From: Methylocystis echinoides
GTDB lineage: Bacteria > Pseudomonadota > Alphaproteobacteria > Rhizobiales > Beijerinckiaceae
Reading direction: 5' to 3'
Length of the DNA stretch: 64,000 nt
Assembly (NCBI RefSeq): GCF_027923385.1
Contig: NZ_BSEC01000001.1
Span: 4,004,001 to 4,068,000 of the forward strand
Positions 54,505 to 62,708 of this stretch are shown here, in pieces (position 1 is the first letter of the stretch; each line of letters opens with the position of its first letter). The position numbers and the translations under genes are program-made. Under the pieces are notes generated by a model. It was given only the letters and a program-made list of their open reading frames with translations. It had not been told where the DNA came from and made no database searches.

Positions 54505-54936
54505 CGTCTTTCCCAAGCCTTCGGCCTTTTGATTGCGAATCTTCAGCTCCACCACCTCGGAGCCGACCAATTGAACGGACAGCGACGACGCCAGTTGCGA
54601 AACGAGCCCATTGCGAATGTGCTGCTCGGTTTCATTGGTGACCTGCCCGATGTCCTTCAGCACGTCGCCAAGGATATGTTCGCTTTTGACCAGCGCGATC
54701 AGCGCAGGCATGCGATCCTTGACATTGGTTCCGATCGACAAGTCGTTGAGGAAGGGATTCAGCCGCGCCGGCTCCTGCACGAGCACACTCATTTTCGCTT
54801 CATAGGCTTTCGGCATGACGATATGCGCCGTGCCGGCCAAAATTGGCATGGCGATGGTTGGGACCACGATGAGATAGCGGCGCCGCCATGCCGCGCCGAG
54901 GATCATCTGAATGATTTCGTGGGTCGTACGCGTCAT
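54505..54936 (-). pseudogene. Wzz/GumC chain-length protein, N-terminal part (split by IS21)
   Basis: The first 144 residues of a polysaccharide chain-length determinant or co-polymerase. They include the N-terminal cytoplasmic stretch, the membrane helix RRRYLIVVPTIAMPILAGTAHIV and the Wzz domain start (AKMSVLVQEPARLNPFLNDLSIG). The frame ends a few codons inside the IS21 element (GKTC). Together with the part at 50991-52011 it would be a single inner-membrane protein setting polymer length. Confidence 0.9.
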
Positions 54937-54952
54937 CTGCCAAGCAGCCTGA

Positions 54953-55768
54953 TCATCGAGCGACGACGCTCGCGGACGCGCCCGGTGTCCGGAAGTCGCC
55001 GCCGGCGCGCAGGCCTACGCCGGCGGCGGCGAAAAGGTTGGCAGAGGCGCTCGAGGCCGGCCGTGCGGATTGCGTCTCAGGGGTCTGGCTCGCCACTTTT
55101 GCGACCTCACCGCTTTTTGCCGGCGCCGGGGCGACCCCGCCGTTCGGCGAATTGTCTTTTGACGGGCCTGGTTTCATCTGCGCGGCGAGTTCCTTCAGGC
55201 GGCGGAGCGTCTCCTGAGGCGTGGGAGCGACGACGGTATCGTCGTCGGATCGTGAGGGGGCTACCGAGGATAAAGCCTTGAGACGGGCCATGACTTCCTC
55301 AGGCGCCATGCGCGCCTCCATCTCGCCGGGACGCGCGATCGCCTCCCGTCGGAACGTCACCGGAGGCAACGCAGCGGTCGCCGGCAGTGCGGGCGGATTT
55401 GACGCTGTGGTCGGCGGGACGCGGCCAGCGAAGGCCAACGCCTGAGCCCGCAGCAACATCGCCTGATCGGCGTCCTCCCTGGCGGCGCCACCCTCGGCCC
55501 CCAGCCGCGCGAGCGCCGCCGCTTTCGCAACCAGAGCAGGGTCGGCGACGTCCCCGGAAGCAGATGCGGCCACAGAACGCGGCGGCTCAGCGCGCGCACG
55601 AATGTCGAAGGCTTCATCGTTGATGGCCCCCGGGGCGACGCTGCAGCCCGCCAGAGGGGCGATCAGCGCGACAAAGGAGGCCATTCGCAAAACGCAATGG
55701 CCGCGGGGGACGATTCGGGGCGACTTGCGCACCGAATTTTGCGTTTTACGAATTTCCACGGCGTTCAT
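54953..55768 (-). CDS. Putative lipoprotein of the exopolysaccharide locus
   Basis: A 271-residue protein with a lipoprotein signal ending LIAPLAGCS (lipobox Cys near residue 42). The rest is low-complexity and Ala/Pro-rich with short heptad-like stretches (EEVMARLKALSS, QETLRRLKELAAQM). No catalytic motif was recognised. It lies 16 bp before the wzz-type gene and 26 bp after the secreted glycosidase-like gene, so it is probably co-transcribed and could be an envelope accessory factor. Confidence 0.65.
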   Translation of the reverse strand: MNAVEIRKTQNSVRKSPRIVPRGHCVLRMASFVALIAPLAGCSVAPGAINDEAFDIRARAEPPRSVAASASGDVADPALVAKAAALARLGAEGGAAREDADQAMLLRAQALAFAGRVPPTTASNPPALPATAALPPVTFRREAIARPGEMEARMAPEEVMARLKALSSVAPSRSDDDTVVAPTPQETLRRLKELAAQMKPGPSKDNSPNGGVAPAPAKSGEVAKVASQTPETQSARPASSASANLFAAAGVGLRAGGDFRTPGASASVVAR

Positions 55769-55794
55769 GGCGGCTTACCTCCCGGACGGAAGGT

Positions 55795-58212
55795 TCACTT
55801 CAATCGACGTGCCAGTTCGATGATGTCTTCGCGCATGGCGCGCGCCTTGGTCGCGCCGTCCTTTGACGCCGTGGCCCAGTCAGACGGGATGGTCGACTTG
55901 ATCTTGGCGAGCAGTCCGCGTGCGTCAGCGTCGTTGCGTCGGCTGAGCCAGAGAAGCCACCTCTGATCGACGAGGCCCTCAGCCATCTCGATGAGAGAAA
56001 GATCGACGTCCTGGCGGTCCGGGCAGGCCTCCGGCGTGGGTGGAAACACTTGAACATCGCCTTCACGACCATCCGTCGGATCGAAGGGATCAGCGGTCGG
56101 CATGCGCGCGTGCCATTGCAGATAGCGCGAGGCTCCCGTCATCCAGAGCCAGAGGCCGGCGGTAAAGCGCGGCTCTCCTGTATTGTAGAGCCAGACATCG
56201 AGGCCCGGCCGCCGCAATCGAGCGACGTCCGCGATGTCGATCCCGAATCCCTGATTGATCAGAACGGCATCGACGGCGCTGATGAACTTTATGTCGGCCG
56301 GATTGTTGAATTGGCCCCCGAGACGAATGCCGGGCGCCGAAGCGCGCAGCTTGGCGGCAAGCGCGAGCAGATTGTCGCCGCCCGTCTGATCCGCATTACC
56401 GGGTTCGTCCGTTACGCTCCAGACCGGCGCAGGGACGCTCGCCCTGGCGAGGGCGCTCATCGCCGCTGCGAGCGATGCGGCGGCTTCGTCGACCGACTCC
56501 GAGGCGAGCAGGCGCTTCAGCGGGGTATAAGCAAAGAGCGGCGCTCGCACCCCAGCGTCAACGGCACGGCGCGCATCCTGAACGAAAGCCGCAAGCCCCG
56601 CCGCGGTTGGCGTCGACAGGCCCGGCGCGCCCCCGCTGACGCCGAATTTCTGTAGGGTGCGCAAATCGCAGCCGAGCTGCGCGCCGCGCTGTGGCCGCGT
56701 CTCCTCGAACCAGGTCAGATGCGGCGCTTCATCGAGGTAGAAGCCCGCGACGGCGCTCGGCGGCGGAAGGTTGATCGGTAAAACGTCCACCACGAGCGGG
56801 ATGCTCAAGCGGCCGGAAGGGACTGTGACTCGAATGACGCCTTTGTATGCGCCGGGCCGGAGGTTGTTCGCTCCTGACAGCCACGCCTCGTAGCGCCGGG
56901 GATCACCAGGAACGATCGGCAGGGCGCTCGGGTCGCCGCGCAGCATCCTGGCGGTCCGGCGCAAGAGATGCGATCCGGCGCCGGTACGCTCCAGCCGCTG
57001 CTGAGCGACAAAGATGTCGCTGCTCAGGCCATCGGCCGCCGGGATGGGCAGGTCGATCTCGACAAGTGGACTTCCCATATGCCGGGAGGAACGGAGCAGG
57101 AAAGTCGCCCGCGCGCCAGAGCCTGGCGTCAGCGTTACTTTCAACGGGTCCACCGAGGCGCTCAAAGCGTCGAGGTCATACGTCGGCCCGTCGAAATAGC
57201 CGGCGCCTGTCTGTGTGGCGTCAACGGGAAAATTCCCCGTCATCCAAACGCGTCGTTCGGCTTCGACCAGGTCGCGCGCCGATGTCCGGCCAGCAGGTTC
57301 AAGCGTCGCGGCGGACACGAAGGTGGAAGCCCCATCGCCTGCGAATTCGATATCGACTCCCGTTTCGGCGACGTCGATGTCCGCGGAGAGGAGCCCGCCC
57401 CGATAGCGGCCATAAGCGGTCCACGCATCCTCGCCTGGACCCGGCTCTCGGTCTCTGCCGGCGAGATAGCGGTCGTTGATCCACTGCAAGGGTGTCTTCT
57501 GCTGATAGAGGATGTCGACACCATTGACCCTGATCCGTCGTTGCAGAACACGGGGCAGATTCTCCCAGTCGCCAATGTCCTCGACCCAAAGCGACAGATG
57601 CGCCCGGCCGCGTGGCCAGTCGAGATGGAGTCGCTCGACGCCGATGACGCCATTGGCGACGACGGGATCAAGCCCAGGCCGACGAAGCGCCGTCTGATGT
57701 TTGCCGAATATTCTGGCGTCGCCTGGCGCAATGCGCGAAAGCCCCGCGATCACCGGGGCGTCGACCGATCCGAGACTGACGCCGATCGCGCCAGCCGGAA
57801 TTTGCGGCGTCGCTCTCACCCGGAACTGATCGACGCGCACGAGACCTTCAGAATTCGCCTCGAAAAGGATGAGTCTGCGAATGTCGTTGGCGTTAATGAG
57901 CTGACCGTTCGACCGCTTTGCGCCCGAGATCGGAAGCCGCCATTCGAACGGACCAGGCGGCAGTTCGCGCTCCTCGTTCACGCGGGTCGCGTAACTCGTT
58001 GATTGTCCATCGTCGATGCGCAAGGCGAGCATCACCGGGGCCCGCGACGTGACAACGCCAGCGATGACGAGCTCTTCGCCGGCCGCAATTGAAATTGCCT
58101 TCGATGGCGCGACGTCGATCTCTGGCGTTCCGGTCGGGAACTCCATTGTTTCGGCCGCCGCATCAAAGGAGCCAATAAGCAGCAGGGCCGCTAACATCTG
58201 AAGAATTTTCAT
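55795..58212 (-). CDS. Secreted glycosidase-like protein (GH123/DUF4091-like)
   Basis: An 805-residue exported protein with signal peptide MKILQMLAALLLIGSFDAAA. The N-terminal half is beta-rich. The C-terminal half resembles a TIM barrel of the GH123/DUF4091 type, with VWSVTDEPGNADQTGGDN, LGGQFNNPADIKFISAVDAVLINQGFG and VWLYNTGEPRFTAGLWLWMTGASRYLQWHA. A role in trimming or modifying the exported polysaccharide is inferred from its place. It overlaps the upstream glycosyltransferase gene by 4 bp. Confidence 0.6.
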   Translation of the reverse strand: MKILQMLAALLLIGSFDAAAETMEFPTGTPEIDVAPSKAISIAAGEELVIAGVVTSRAPVMLALRIDDGQSTSYATRVNEERELPPGPFEWRLPISGAKRSNGQLINANDIRRLILFEANSEGLVRVDQFRVRATPQIPAGAIGVSLGSVDAPVIAGLSRIAPGDARIFGKHQTALRRPGLDPVVANGVIGVERLHLDWPRGRAHLSLWVEDIGDWENLPRVLQRRIRVNGVDILYQQKTPLQWINDRYLAGRDREPGPGEDAWTAYGRYRGGLLSADIDVAETGVDIEFAGDGASTFVSAATLEPAGRTSARDLVEAERRVWMTGNFPVDATQTGAGYFDGPTYDLDALSASVDPLKVTLTPGSGARATFLLRSSRHMGSPLVEIDLPIPAADGLSSDIFVAQQRLERTGAGSHLLRRTARMLRGDPSALPIVPGDPRRYEAWLSGANNLRPGAYKGVIRVTVPSGRLSIPLVVDVLPINLPPPSAVAGFYLDEAPHLTWFEETRPQRGAQLGCDLRTLQKFGVSGGAPGLSTPTAAGLAAFVQDARRAVDAGVRAPLFAYTPLKRLLASESVDEAAASLAAAMSALARASVPAPVWSVTDEPGNADQTGGDNLLALAAKLRASAPGIRLGGQFNNPADIKFISAVDAVLINQGFGIDIADVARLRRPGLDVWLYNTGEPRFTAGLWLWMTGASRYLQWHARMPTADPFDPTDGREGDVQVFPPTPEACPDRQDVDLSLIEMAEGLVDQRWLLWLSRRNDADARGLLAKIKSTIPSDWATASKDGATKARAMREDIIELARRLK

Positions 58213-59333
58213 AATGACTCCATGAGATCGGCGACAATCTTGGCGCGCGCGCTCCAGCTTTCCGTGGCTACCGCCAATTTGCGCGCCTGATGAAATGACG
58301 GATCATCCGCCGCCTGCCGAATGACGGAGCCGAAAGAGGCTGGATCACCTACTGCAACGAGATGCTTATAGGGTGTGAGCGCAGGGAAATCGGTGCTGAC
58401 GACAGGCGTCCCGGCCGCGAGATATTCTCGCAGCTTGAGTGGATTGCAGGCCCTTATCTGCGCCGTGTCGCGAAACGGCAGCAGCGAGACGGTCCAGTGC
58501 TGAACGTAGCGAGGCAGCTCGGCGTGTGGGCGTGGGCCAAGCAGGCGTACGTTGGGCAAGCCAAGCAACGGGCCAACATCCGTCTCGATGTTCCCGATGA
58601 TGACAAAATCCCAACCCGGCAACGCGCGCGCGGCTTGGGCGATCATGTCGATGTCGAGCCATTCGGCGACGCTGCCGTAGAACCCGGCAATCGGTCGTCC
58701 GACGGGGAGATCGGACGCGCGCGGCGCCGCCTCGGAAAACAGCTCGAAATCCACCCCATGTGGCAGCGTAAGCGTCTTTCCTCGCGGGAAGCGCGATGCA
58801 AGTTCGTCGCTCGCAGCGATGACGACATCGGCGCGCGCGACCAGTTGAGACTCGAGCAAGCGCACCGGCGTGTGATCGACCCCCGCCAAAGCAGAAAAGT
58901 CGTCGCCGCAGTAATAGATCACAGGTCCGCCGCCGCAGGCGTCGAGGACGGAGACCGCGCTGGGAAGCGACGCCCAAAGCACGGGCTTGTGCAGGCGTCT
59001 CTGCGCAAGCGCCGTGCGAACCTGCGCGCCGACCGCAAGACGTGTGACGGCCGCGGCTAGACGGTTTCCCGGCCAGGAGATCGCGCGGGGGTCAATCGTC
59101 GTAAGCCGCGACGGTTTTGCGATCACTTTTTTTGTCTGCGGCCCACCCACGACCGCTTTCTGGATCTTGGTGACGGCGCGCACGATGTCCCGGCGCGTCA
59201 GCGTCGGTCTCCGAAGGCCAAGGGAATTGACCCAGACGACGTCCCGATCCTCACCAAGACGACGAAAGAGATGCTGGGTTGAGCTCGGATGCCCGCCCCA
59301 GTCCTCGCCGAAGACGACAACGCTTCTAGCCAT
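58209..59333 (-). CDS. GT4-like glycosyltransferase
   Basis: A 374-residue GT-B fold protein. VVFGEDWGGHPSSTQHLFRRLGED starts it, and the donor-binding C-terminal half has VGRPIAGFYGSVAEWLDIDMIAQAARALPGWDFVIIG and LKLREYLAAGTPVVSTDFPAL. ATG 59333 is preceded by GGGACG. Sixty-six bp separate it from glmS, and a weak sigma-54-like sequence lies at 59357-59371 upstream. Confidence 0.86.
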   Translation of the reverse strand: MARSVVVFGEDWGGHPSSTQHLFRRLGEDRDVVWVNSLGLRRPTLTRRDIVRAVTKIQKAVVGGPQTKKVIAKPSRLTTIDPRAISWPGNRLAAAVTRLAVGAQVRTALAQRRLHKPVLWASLPSAVSVLDACGGGPVIYYCGDDFSALAGVDHTPVRLLESQLVARADVVIAASDELASRFPRGKTLTLPHGVDFELFSEAAPRASDLPVGRPIAGFYGSVAEWLDIDMIAQAARALPGWDFVIIGNIETDVGPLLGLPNVRLLGPRPHAELPRYVQHWTVSLLPFRDTAQIRACNPLKLREYLAAGTPVVSTDFPALTPYKHLVAVGDPASFGSVIRQAADDPSFHQARKLAVATESWSARAKIVADLMESL

Positions 59334-59356
59334 AGATGTGCGTCCCGCAGCGGCGC

Positions 59357-59371
59357 GCAAAGCTCGTGCGA
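59357..59371 (-). promoter_or_regulatory. Weak sigma-54-like sequence upstream of the GT4 gene
   Basis: Reading leftwards, TCGCACGAGCTTTGC keeps GCACG-N4-TTGC and the -12 GC but lacks one G of the -24 pair. It is listed because two better matches lie in the same locus. Confidence 0.25.
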
Positions 59372-59399
59372 ATGTCAGCCAGAATGAGCAATGCAGCGC

Positions 59400-61211
59400 T
59401 CATTCCACTGTCACCGATTTTGCGAGATTGCGGGGTCGATCGACGTCGTAGCCGCGGCTGACGGCAACATGGTAGGCGAGGAACTGTAACGGGATCGCGG
59501 CGACAATAGGCTGGATCAGTTCGTCGGTAATCGGCATCGTCAGCGCGTGACTGGCGACATCGGACATGGCAAGGATGGCGCGGCGATCACCCAGAATGGT
59601 GATCCGCCCATTGCGCGCGGCGATTTCGCGGATATTGGATGCGACCTTGGCGAAAAGCTCGCCGCTGGGCGCGAGCGCGACGACGGGCGTGTTTTCGTCA
59701 ACCAGCGCGATCGGCCCGTGCTTAAGTTCTCCAGCCGCATAGCCCTCGGCGTGAATGTAGGAGATCTCCTTCATCTTCAGCGCCCCTTCGAGCGCGAGCG
59801 GATACAGTGCCCCGCGGCCGACGAAGAGCGCGCTGGTCGCCTGGGAAAATCTTTCGGCCACCGCAATGATCGCCGCCTCATTGTGGAGGACGGCGGAGAG
59901 TAGCTTGGGAACCTTCGCCAGCGCGCTGCGAAATCGCGTGGCCGCCAGGCGGTAGCCACGTTGTTCCGCCATATGCGCCGCGAGATGCGCCAGAACCATG
60001 AGCTGCGCTGTGAACGCCTTCGTCGAGGCGACGCCGATCTCCGGACCCGCGAGCAGCGGAAGAAAATAGTCAGCCTCTCTCGCCAGCGTGGAAACCTGCT
60101 GATTGACGATACCCAATGTGCCGATGCGCTGCGACTTCAGCTTCTCGAGCGAAGCAAGCGTGTCGGCCGTCTCTCCCGATTGAGAAACGAGAACGGCGAA
60201 TTCGCGCGGCGGGTTTGTGATATCCGGCGCGTAACGATACTCGGAGCCAAGCTCGACATCCGCAGCGATGCCGGCAACCTCCGCGAACCAGCGCTTTGCG
60301 ACCATGCAGGCGTAATAGGAGGTGCCGCAGGCAATCAGCCGCAACCGGTCGACGTGTCTGAAATCGACATCGATGCTCTCGGCGATCAGCGCCTCGACTG
60401 CGTAGCGGTGCTGGATCACGGCGGAGACGCTCGGCTGCTCGTGAATTTCCTTCAACATGAAATGGGGAAAGCCACCCTTATCGGCGGCGCCACAGGCGTC
60501 ATCGACACCCACGACGCTCCGTGTCACCGGCTGTCCGTCCCGGTCGTAAACGGCAACGCTGTCAAAGCGAAGCTCAACCTGATCGCCATCGTCGAGCACG
60601 ATCGCTTCTGCGGCAAAACCGGCGAGCGCCGAAACATCGGAGGAAAGATAACCGCCCTCCGGTCCGATCGCGGCCACGAGCGGACTGCCCGACCGCTTCG
60701 CATAAAGCGTGTTCGGATCTCTCTCTGTCAGAACAGCGATTGCGTAGGAGCCGGACAACCGCTCGGAAAGCGCATGAATGGCGTGTCCGGGCTTCGCGCC
60801 CTGACCAACAGAAGTAGAGATCAGCCAGGGAATGACCTCGCTATCGGTGTCGCTGGCAAAGCGACAGCCCCGCTTTTGAAGTTCGGAGCGCACCTCTGAG
60901 TGATTTTCCACAATTCCGTTGTGAACGACAGCGACGCCGTCGGCGACATGCGGGTGCGAATTCCTTTCGCTGGGCGCGCCATGCGTGGCCCAGCGCGTAT
61001 GCGCGATGCCGACATGGCCGGTGAGCGGTTCTGACTCGCAGATGCTCTCGAGGGCTTCAACCTTGCCGACGGCGCAGACCTTCCTCAGGGCTCCATCGTC
61101 CAGGGTGACGACGCCCGCCGAGTCATATCCTCGATATTCGAGACGCTTCAGCCCTTCGACAAGAACCTTGGCGACGGGTTTATTGCTGATCGCGGCGAAG
61201 ATGCCACACAT
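59400..61211 (-). CDS. glmS: Glutamine-fructose-6-phosphate aminotransferase
   Basis: A 603-residue enzyme that makes glucosamine-6-phosphate for aminosugar synthesis. The N-terminal Cys nucleophile starts MCGIFAAISNKPVAKVLVEGL, with RWATHGAPSERNSHPH and the two SIS domains carrying VLVSQSGETADTLASLE and the terminal KSVTVE. ATG 61211 has a GGAGAG site, and the longer reading to 61250 adds 13 residues before the essential Cys and is wrong. It lies inside the polysaccharide locus, behind a near-perfect sigma-54 promoter. Confidence 0.96.
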   Translation of the reverse strand: MCGIFAAISNKPVAKVLVEGLKRLEYRGYDSAGVVTLDDGALRKVCAVGKVEALESICESEPLTGHVGIAHTRWATHGAPSERNSHPHVADGVAVVHNGIVENHSEVRSELQKRGCRFASDTDSEVIPWLISTSVGQGAKPGHAIHALSERLSGSYAIAVLTERDPNTLYAKRSGSPLVAAIGPEGGYLSSDVSALAGFAAEAIVLDDGDQVELRFDSVAVYDRDGQPVTRSVVGVDDACGAADKGGFPHFMLKEIHEQPSVSAVIQHRYAVEALIAESIDVDFRHVDRLRLIACGTSYYACMVAKRWFAEVAGIAADVELGSEYRYAPDITNPPREFAVLVSQSGETADTLASLEKLKSQRIGTLGIVNQQVSTLAREADYFLPLLAGPEIGVASTKAFTAQLMVLAHLAAHMAEQRGYRLAATRFRSALAKVPKLLSAVLHNEAAIIAVAERFSQATSALFVGRGALYPLALEGALKMKEISYIHAEGYAAGELKHGPIALVDENTPVVALAPSGELFAKVASNIREIAARNGRITILGDRRAILAMSDVASHALTMPITDELIQPIVAAIPLQFLAYHVAVSRGYDVDRPRNLAKSVTVE

Positions 61212-61246
61212 CCGATGCTCTCCTGTTGGGACTTCGGATGGAAACG

Positions 61247-61261
61247 GCAAGCCTCGTGCCA
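61247..61261 (-). promoter_or_regulatory. Sigma-54 promoter upstream of glmS
   Basis: Reading leftwards, CTGGCACGAGGCTTGCC matches the RpoN consensus YTGGCACG-N4-TTGCW at every position except the last. The -24 GG and -12 GC are present with exact spacing. Transcription would start about 12 bp further left, near 61236, some 25 bp before the glmS ATG. It would need an enhancer-binding protein such as the one at 49.5-50.9 kb. Confidence 0.7.
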
Positions 61262-61301
61262 GCCTGATAGGTTGTGAAAGAGCCCTGTTAACTTCAGACG
61301 A

Positions 61302-62708
61302 TCATTCTGCTTCGCGAATGTCGGTTGCACTTTGCGACAGATCGCCGTCGCTTTTCGCGAAGCGGGAGATTGCCGTCGTCAGCGCGAGCAGGACGTAAAC
61401 AGGCCAGGTGAACCCTTGAGTCAAAAAGGTTCCGGAAACGCAGAATCCCGCAATACCGGCAAGAAGAGCAAGACTCATGGCTCGCGCCGACGCCGGCGCC
61501 TCAGGGCGATCCAGTCGCTGCACGGCGTCAAAGGCGGACCGCGCAATCGTGTAGATTAGAAAAAGAAATACGAGAATTCCAGGGAACCCTGTCTCCCCAA
61601 GAACGCCGAACCAAGTCGAATGGACAGCGTGATTATGGCCGTCCCAATGCTCCGAATAGGCGAAGTAACTGTCGACAAAGTTGTCGACGCCGACGCCATT
61701 GAGCGGATGCTTGAGCGCCATATGCCAGGCCGCGCCCCAAGCGTAGATGCGTCCCATAGAGGATTCGTCGATCCCCTCCTCTCCGGCGCCGCCGGACGAG
61801 CGGCCAGATATTCCAGCCACAGCAAAAAGCCCAATGGCGGCGACGACGCCAATACTGATGAGCACCGCCTTCGACTTTATCACGCGACTGCCAACAATGG
61901 CGAAGACCGTCATGAGTCCGAGCAGCCCACCGCGGCTTTGTGTCGCGATGATGGCGGTGATGATCATGAGTGTCGCAAGAAAGCCGAACAGCGCGCTGAT
62001 CCAGCCGGTTCTGCGAATGAAGAGCGACGTCGCAAAGCTCAGCGGAAAAAGCAGCACGAGCGAAAGATCGTTCGGATCTCCAAGAACCGACTGTATATCC
62101 CGCCCGATCGTAACGCGCGTGCCTTCGACGAGGCCGATTCCATTCGCCTTGTTGTAGAGCGTGACAGCTGCGATCGCTGCGCCCGCGAAGACAAAGGCGC
62201 GGGAGGCGAGGGCGAAATCCCTTGGCGTTCGCGTCAACCACGCAATCGCGACCGTCATGATCGCGATCTTTGAATAAGTCGCCGTCCAGTAAGTGATCGC
62301 CGTCGGCCGGCTCGCCGCAAGCGGGAGGCCTAGCGTGACCAATGTGAAGAATACCGCGAAGACGGAAAGTTCACGGCTCCAAAACGTCCTGATGCTTCTC
62401 GCCAAAAACACCTGCCAGCAGAGGACCATCAGGGTGGCGAGCGCAAGAAGCTGGGGGATATGCAGCGGATTCAACGCGGGGAAGGCCTCGTGAATGCGAA
62501 AGAACGAAAAAATCACGAAAGCAAGGCAAAGAAGAAAGGGATTTGGAAAGGCGAAAACCAACGCAAGCGGCAGCAAGGAGACCGCAATCGGCGCAATGGG
62601 CATCGCCACGACGAGGAGCGGCGCAACCGCTAGCGCGCTCCCAATCAGCGCCACCGAAATTTCGCCAATCCGGCTGTCGGTAGCACGCCAAGACGCGGGG
62701 GTTGTCAC
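61302..62708 (-). CDS. Wzy/O-antigen-ligase-like polymerase
   Basis: A 468-residue membrane protein with about 12 helices. The large periplasmic loop holds LNGVGVDNFVDSYFAYSEHWDGHNHAVHSTWFGVLGETGFPG, the Wzy_C/O-antigen-ligase signature. It is likely to polymerise or ligate the polysaccharide repeat. GTG 62708 overlaps the stop of the upstream flippase gene by 4 bp (GTGA), which makes it a better start than any upstream codon. Its stop lies about 90 bp before glmS. Confidence 0.86.
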   Translation of the reverse strand: MTTPASWRATDSRIGEISVALIGSALAVAPLLVVAMPIAPIAVSLLPLALVFAFPNPFLLCLAFVIFSFFRIHEAFPALNPLHIPQLLALATLMVLCWQVFLARSIRTFWSRELSVFAVFFTLVTLGLPLAASRPTAITYWTATYSKIAIMTVAIAWLTRTPRDFALASRAFVFAGAAIAAVTLYNKANGIGLVEGTRVTIGRDIQSVLGDPNDLSLVLLFPLSFATSLFIRRTGWISALFGFLATLMIITAIIATQSRGGLLGLMTVFAIVGSRVIKSKAVLISIGVVAAIGLFAVAGISGRSSGGAGEEGIDESSMGRIYAWGAAWHMALKHPLNGVGVDNFVDSYFAYSEHWDGHNHAVHSTWFGVLGETGFPGILVFLFLIYTIARSAFDAVQRLDRPEAPASARAMSLALLAGIAGFCVSGTFLTQGFTWPVYVLLALTTAISRFAKSDGDLSQSATDIREAE

